A stretch of 23,692 nucleotides of DNA, from the NCBI GenBank assembly GCA_948902155.1, contig CAQVQZ010000010.1, positions 1-23,692 on the forward strand, read 5' to 3'. The notes under the pieces were generated by a model, which searched no databases, had not been told where the DNA came from, and saw only the letters and a list, made by a program, of their open reading frames with translations. The translations under genes and the position numbers were made by a program. Source of the stretch: an uncultured Oscillibacter sp. Its GTDB lineage: Bacteria > Bacillota_A > Clostridia > Oscillospirales > Oscillospiraceae. Positions 19,959-23,692 of this stretch are shown here, one piece after another. Within the stretch, counting starts at the first letter, position 1, and each line of letters begins with the position of its first letter.

Positions 19959-20906
19959 ATGAACACAAATCCCCGAAAAGCGGCCATTATCGGCTGCGGC
20001 CAGGTAGGCGCGTCCATCGCCTTCCGCTTCCTCCAGCAGGGCCTGTTCACCCAGCTGGTCCTCCTGGACGCGAAGCAGGACAAAGCGGAGGGCGAAGCCA
20101 TGGACCTCCGGGACGGCCTCCCCTACGGCGCGGCCATGGAAATCACCGCCGGAACCTACGACGACGTCGCAGACTGCGCCCTGGTGGTCGTCACCGCCGG
20201 AGCGAACCAAAAGCCCGGCGAGACCCGTCTGGATCTCATCGGCAAAAACACCGCCATCCTCCGCTCCGTCCTGCAAGAAATCACCGCCCGCGACTTCGGC
20301 GGCATCCTCCTCATCGTCTCCAACCCTGTGGACGTGCTGACCTACGCGGCCTGGAAGCTGTCGGGCTACCCCGCCGGGCGGGTCATCGGCTCCGGCACGG
20401 TCCTGGACACCGGGCGGCTGAAGCAGCTCCTGGGCGCGGAGCTGCGGGTAGACAGCCGGAACGTCCACGCCTTCATCATCGGCGAGCACGGCGACAGCGA
20501 GCTGGCGGTCTGGAGCGAGGCCAACGTCTCCGGCCTGGACCTGGAGGATTTCAGCTGTGCCCGGGGCCGCTGCCTCAGCGCCGAGGACCGGGACCGCCTT
20601 TACCGGGAGGTCCGGGACAGCGCCTATGAGATCATCCGCCGCAAAGGGGCCACCTACTACGGCATCGCCATGGCGGTGGGCCGCATCGCCGAGGCCATCG
20701 TCAAGGACGAGCACGCCGTCCTCCCCATCTCGGCGGTGCTGGACGGCCAGTACGGCCTGAACGGCCTGGCCCTGAGCCTGCCCTCCATCGTCAGCCGGAA
20801 CGGCCTCCAGGAAATCCTGGAAATCCCCCTGAGCCAGGACGAGCAAGCCGCCCTCCGGGCCTCCGCGGACCAGATGCGGGAAGCCATTTCCACTCTAAAC
20901 CTCTAA
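19959..20906 (+). CDS. ldh: L-lactate dehydrogenase
   Basis: A 315-residue NAD-dependent dehydrogenase that reduces pyruvate to L-lactate in fermentation. Seen: the Rossmann loop IGCGQVGAS (11-19), Asp37 (VLLDAKQ) for NADH specificity, the specificity loop NQKPGETR with Gln84 and Arg90 (Gln at this position marks lactate rather than malate dehydrogenase), SNPVD (121-125), Asp150/Arg153 and catalytic His177 (IGEHGDSE). Length is standard. It has its own AT-rich leader and a strong terminator, so it is monocistronic. The codon usage matches the neighbours. Confidence 0.92.
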   Translation: MNTNPRKAAIIGCGQVGASIAFRFLQQGLFTQLVLLDAKQDKAEGEAMDLRDGLPYGAAMEITAGTYDDVADCALVVVTAGANQKPGETRLDLIGKNTAILRSVLQEITARDFGGILLIVSNPVDVLTYAAWKLSGYPAGRVIGSGTVLDTGRLKQLLGAELRVDSRNVHAFIIGEHGDSELAVWSEANVSGLDLEDFSCARGRCLSAEDRDRLYREVRDSAYEIIRRKGATYYGIAMAVGRIAEAIVKDEHAVLPISAVLDGQYGLNGLALSLPSIVSRNGLQEILEIPLSQDEQAALRASADQMREAISTLNL

Positions 20907-20913
20907 CAAAAAG

Positions 20914-20953
20914 CGCGGGAACCGCCCAAACCCCGGCGGTTCCCGCGTTTTTT
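20914..20953. terminator. Bidirectional terminator between ldh and copA-copZ
   Basis: A perfect 13-bp stem (CGCGGGAACCGCC, 20914-20926, with 20935-20947) has TTTTTT on the plus strand and a T-rich run (from AAAAA at 20908-20912) on the minus strand. It serves both convergent genes. Confidence 0.88.
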
Positions 20954-20972
20954 CGTCTGCTTCAGCGGCCTT

Positions 20973-21182
20973 TCACTGAATGCCCAGCACCTTGTAATCC
21001 TGGTCCTCCACGGCCTTTTTCAGCGCCTCGTCGGCCAGGGGGGCGGACAGGGTGACCACCGCCGTGCCCTTCTCGTGGCTGACGTCGGCGGCGCTGACCT
21101 CCGCCAGGGCCTCCAGGGCTTTCTTGACTCTGGCCTCGCAGTGGCCGCACATCATGCCCTCGATCTTCATCGTCTTTTCCAT
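20973..21182 (-). CDS. copZ: CopZ copper chaperone, in-frame internal start within copA
   Basis: A 69-residue HMA protein ([21 protein letters not shown] start, shown here by position 770 of copA) that could be made alone. ATG 21182 is preceded by GAGGAGGT with ideal spacing, in the same frame as copA, and no stop codon lies between. CopZ carries Cu(+) between proteins. A normal separate copZ gene is about this size. Whether free CopZ, only the fusion, or both are made cannot be seen from sequence. Confidence 0.6.
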   Translation of the reverse strand: MEKTMKIEGMMCGHCEARVKKALEALAEVSAADVSHEKGTAVVTLSAPLADEALKKAVEDQDYKVLGIQ

Positions 21183-23489
21183 CGTCGTTACCTCCTCAAA
21201 ATGTTTAGAATGCCGGATTTTTCTATCCTTTTTCCCGTCCCGCAGGTCGAAAAGATTCAGCCGCAGGGCGTTGGAAACCACGCAGAAGCTGGAGAGGCTC
21301 ATAGCCGCCGCCCCAAACATCGGATTCAGGGTCAGCCCCAAAGGAATGAAGAGCCCCGCCGCCAAAGGAATCCCGATGGTATTGTAAAAGAACGCCCAAA
21401 AGAGGTTCTCGTGGATGTTCCGCAGGGTCGCCCGGCTGAGCCGGATGGCGGCAGGCACGTCGGACAGGCGGCTTTTCATCAGCACCACGTCGGCGGCATC
21501 GATGGCCACGTCGGCCCCCGCGCCGATGGCGATGCCGGTATCGGCCCGCGTGAGGGCGGGCGCGTCGTTGATGCCGTCCCCCACCATCGCCACGTTTCCC
21601 TGCTGTTTCAGGGACCGGATAACGCTCTCCTTCCCGTCGGGCAGCACCCCGGCGACGACCTCATCCACCCCGGCCTGCCGTCCGATGGCCTCGGCGGTCC
21701 GCCGGTTGTCCCCGGTGAGCATGACCACCCGGATGCCCATATTTTGCAGCTCTTTCACCGCCTGAGGGCTGTCTTCCTTAATCACGTCCGCCACGGCGAT
21801 GACCCCCAGCAGCTCCCCGTCCCGGCTGAAAAACATAGGGGTCTTCCCCTGCCCGGCCAACTCCTCGGCCTGGGCCTGTATCTCTTGGGGCACAGCGGCC
21901 TGGCCGCTGATGAAGCCCAGGTTTCCACCCCGGAGCACGGCCCCGTTCCACCGGGCGGACAGCCCGTTTCCGGGCAGGGCCTGGAAGTCCTCTACCTCTT
22001 CCGCCGGGACTCCTTCCTCTTCGGCCCGCTGCAAGACGGCCCGGGCCAGGGGATGCTCGCTCTTCTGCTCCAGAGCGCGGGCCAGCCGCAGCAGCTCCGC
22101 CGCTTCCAGCCCCCGGACCGGCAGCACGTCGGTGACTTTCGGTTCCCCCTGGGTGATGGTCCCCGTCTTGTCCAGGGCCACGATCTCCGTCCGCCCCGCA
22201 GCCTCCAGGGACGCGGCGGTTTTGAAGAGGATACCGTTTTTCGCCCCCATGCCGTTGCCCACCATGATGGCGACAGGGGTCGCCAGCCCCAAAGCGCAGG
22301 GGCAGGAAATGACCAGCACGGAGATGCCCCTTGCCAGGGCAAAGCCCACCGTCTGCCCCAGCAGGAGCCAGACAACCGTCGTCACCACGGCGATGGAGAT
22401 CACCGCCGGAACAAACACGCCGGACACCTTATCCGCGATTTTGGCGATAGGGGCCTTGGTAGCCGCCGCGTCGCTGACCATCTGGATGATCTGGGACAGG
22501 GTCGTATCCTCTCCCACGCGGGTAGCCTGACACTTTATAAAACCGGCTTGATTTGTCGTAGCGGCGGAAACGCCGTCGCCGGGGCCCTTGTCCACGGGGA
22601 TGCTCTCCCCGGTGAGGGCGGACTCGTTGACCGCGCTGGTTCCCTCCACCACCACGCCGTCCACGGGGATGTTCTCGCCGGGGCGGACGACAAAAATATC
22701 GCCTTTCTGCACCTGTTCGATGGGGACGGTGACCTCCCGGCCCTCCCGCTCCAGGACGGCGGTCTTGGGAGCCAGCTTCATCAGGCCCTTGAGGGCGTCG
22801 GTGGTCCGGCCCTTGGACCGGGCCTCCAGCATTTTGCCCACGGTGATGAGGGTCAAGATCATGGCGGCGGACTCAAAATAGAACTCCATCATGTAGTTCA
22901 TAACGCCTTCCATGTCCCCCCGGACCTGGGCGTCCGTCATGGCGAACAGGGCGTAGGTGCTGTAAACAAATGCTGCCGAAGCCCCCAGGGCCACCAGGGT
23001 ATCCATATTCGGAGCCTTGTGCCACAAGCTCTTGAAGCCGCTGATAAAAAACTTCTGGTTGATGACCATCACAATGACCGTAAGCAAAAGCTGCAACAGC
23101 CCCATGGCCACATGGTTGCCGTGGAAGAAGGCCGGGACCGGCCAGCCCCACATCATATGGCCCATGGAGAAGTACATGAGCACCAGCAGGAAGCCCACGG
23201 AGCACCAGAGCCGCCGCCTCAGCAAAGGCGTCTCCTTGTCCTGAAGCGCCTCCTCCGCACCGGCGGCGGAAGCGGAGGCGGTCCGCTCCGCGCCCTTTTG
23301 GGAAGCGCCGTAGCCCGCGTTTTCCACGGCGGCGATGATATCCTGGGCCGCAGCTCTGCCCTCCACGCCCATGGAGTTGGTCAGCAGGCTGACGGAGCAG
23401 GAGGTGACTCCCGGCACCTTCGAGACCGCTTTTTCCACCCGCGCGCTGCACGCGGCGCAGCTCATGCCGGTGACGTTGTATTGTTCCAT
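20973..23489 (-). CDS. copA: Copper-exporting P1B-type ATPase fused at its C-terminus to CopZ
   Basis: An 838-residue Cu(+) efflux ATPase. The N-terminal HMA domain has MSCAAC (Cys11, Cys14). Eight membrane helices include the CPC metal site (396-398), Tyr702-Asn703 and MSLSS (730-734), the P1B-1 copper signature. Catalytic motifs: TGES (293-296), phosphorylated Asp440 (DKTGT), SEHP (477-480) and GDGIND (637-642). The normal ATPase ends near residue 755. Here translation continues through a short basic linker and HFEEVTT into a complete second HMA domain (770-838, MMCGHC), equal to a stand-alone CopZ. The linker includes a translated Shine-Dalgarno (AGGAGGT). GGGAGGG precedes ATG 23489. csoR lies directly upstream, so copper induction through CsoR is expected. 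Confidence 0.93.
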   Translation of the reverse strand: MEQYNVTGMSCAACSARVEKAVSKVPGVTSCSVSLLTNSMGVEGRAAAQDIIAAVENAGYGASQKGAERTASASAAGAEEALQDKETPLLRRRLWCSVGFLLVLMYFSMGHMMWGWPVPAFFHGNHVAMGLLQLLLTVIVMVINQKFFISGFKSLWHKAPNMDTLVALGASAAFVYSTYALFAMTDAQVRGDMEGVMNYMMEFYFESAAMILTLITVGKMLEARSKGRTTDALKGLMKLAPKTAVLEREGREVTVPIEQVQKGDIFVVRPGENIPVDGVVVEGTSAVNESALTGESIPVDKGPGDGVSAATTNQAGFIKCQATRVGEDTTLSQIIQMVSDAAATKAPIAKIADKVSGVFVPAVISIAVVTTVVWLLLGQTVGFALARGISVLVISCPCALGLATPVAIMVGNGMGAKNGILFKTAASLEAAGRTEIVALDKTGTITQGEPKVTDVLPVRGLEAAELLRLARALEQKSEHPLARAVLQRAEEEGVPAEEVEDFQALPGNGLSARWNGAVLRGGNLGFISGQAAVPQEIQAQAEELAGQGKTPMFFSRDGELLGVIAVADVIKEDSPQAVKELQNMGIRVVMLTGDNRRTAEAIGRQAGVDEVVAGVLPDGKESVIRSLKQQGNVAMVGDGINDAPALTRADTGIAIGAGADVAIDAADVVLMKSRLSDVPAAIRLSRATLRNIHENLFWAFFYNTIGIPLAAGLFIPLGLTLNPMFGAAAMSLSSFCVVSNALRLNLFDLRDGKKDRKIRHSKHFEEVTTMEKTMKIEGMMCGHCEARVKKALEALAEVSAADVSHEKGTAVVTLSAPLADEALKKAVEDQDYKVLGIQ

Positions 23490-23537
23490 ATGCAGGCCCT
23501 CCCTTTACTCATATAATTTATCATCTATTTATAAATC

Positions 23538-23692
23538 TCACTTCATTAGCTTTTGCAGGGTCGATACCAGCTCTTCGATGGTTTCGTCCCGCCCCTCCCG
23601 GATATCCTGGGCGACACAGGTCCGGATGTGCTCGGACAGCAGCTCCTTGGCGAAGGCGTTCAGCGCCGCGTTGGCGGCGGCCACCTGGGCCA
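23538..23692 (-). CDS. csoR: CsoR-family copper-sensing repressor (C-terminal part, runs off the window)
   Basis: The last 50 codons of a minus-strand gene reading QVAAANAALNAFAKELLSEHI and on to LQKLMK-stop. His and Cys in SEHIRTC (H-x3-C) match two of the three Cu(+) ligands of CsoR; the first Cys lies outside the window. CsoR binds DNA without copper and releases it with copper. The 48-base AT-rich gap to copA (23490-23537) contains no clear operator; the operator probably lies upstream of csoR. It is most likely co-transcribed with copA-copZ. Confidence 0.88.
   Translation of the reverse strand, partial: AQVAAANAALNAFAKELLSEHIRTCVAQDIREGRDETIEELVSTLQKLMK

Noticed and set aside
21075..23516. 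813-codon open frame on the plus strand across copA
   Set aside because: It is antisense to copA, all of whose catalytic motifs are intact; the translated frame is compositionally odd and domain-free.
1..23692. CRISPR array, tRNA or rRNA genes, complete insertion sequence
   Set aside because: No regularly spaced direct repeats, cloverleaf-like or rRNA-like sequence, and no intact transposase or integrase frame was seen.

Overview
The window is high-GC and comes from a Gram-positive, gut-type member of the Clostridia, most likely Oscillospiraceae (Oscillibacter/Flavonifractor/Dysosmobacter-like). The evidence is a BceAB-type transporter, an S-layer-homology (SLH) anchored surface protein, lipoproteins, Gram-positive glycolipid synthases, a CsoR/CopA/CopZ copper module, Clostridial prophage-type genes and strong AGGAGG ribosome sites. 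This assignment rests on recognised protein families, not on a search.

Layout. (1) 1-475: an AT-rich patch with a small ribbon-helix-helix (RHH) regulator and a cluster of operator-like repeats over its promoter. (2) 477-2536, minus strand: a truncated prophage-type cassette (baseplate-like protein, XhlA-like protein, two small membrane proteins, CHAP endolysin) with no other phage genes. (3) 2616-5575: a perfect BceR-type operator followed by a BceAB-type peptide-sensing/detoxification ABC transporter, without adjacent bceRS. (4) 5766-9231: two GT4 glycosyltransferases resembling the mono- and di-glycosyl-diacylglycerol synthases of Gram-positive bacteria, separated by a VTT/DedA-type membrane protein. 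(5) 9564-15924: a cobalamin-riboswitch-controlled operon encoding a secreted SLH-CbiK chelatase fusion, a lipoprotein with a NEAT-like domain, and a BtuFCD-type ABC importer whose ATPase has an extra C-terminal Rossmann-like domain. (6) 16014-18354: a 47-codon orphan ORF, then a tRNA-modification operon (mnmA, a small Cys-rich protein, tcdA). (7) 18601-20906: a Rieske-DAO oxidoreductase and L-lactate dehydrogenase. (8) 20973-23692, minus strand: csoR (partial) and copA fused in frame to copZ.

The most interesting system is region 5. B12 limitation should switch on a cell-surface tetrapyrrole chelatase together with a corrinoid-type importer, which suggests extracellular handling of cobalt-corrinoids or other metallo-tetrapyrroles coupled to uptake. 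The intergenic regions also carry three members of a nested-palindrome repeat family (7734-7890, 9294-9361, 18403-18504), used at least twice as transcription terminators. No rRNA, tRNA, CRISPR array or complete insertion sequence was seen.
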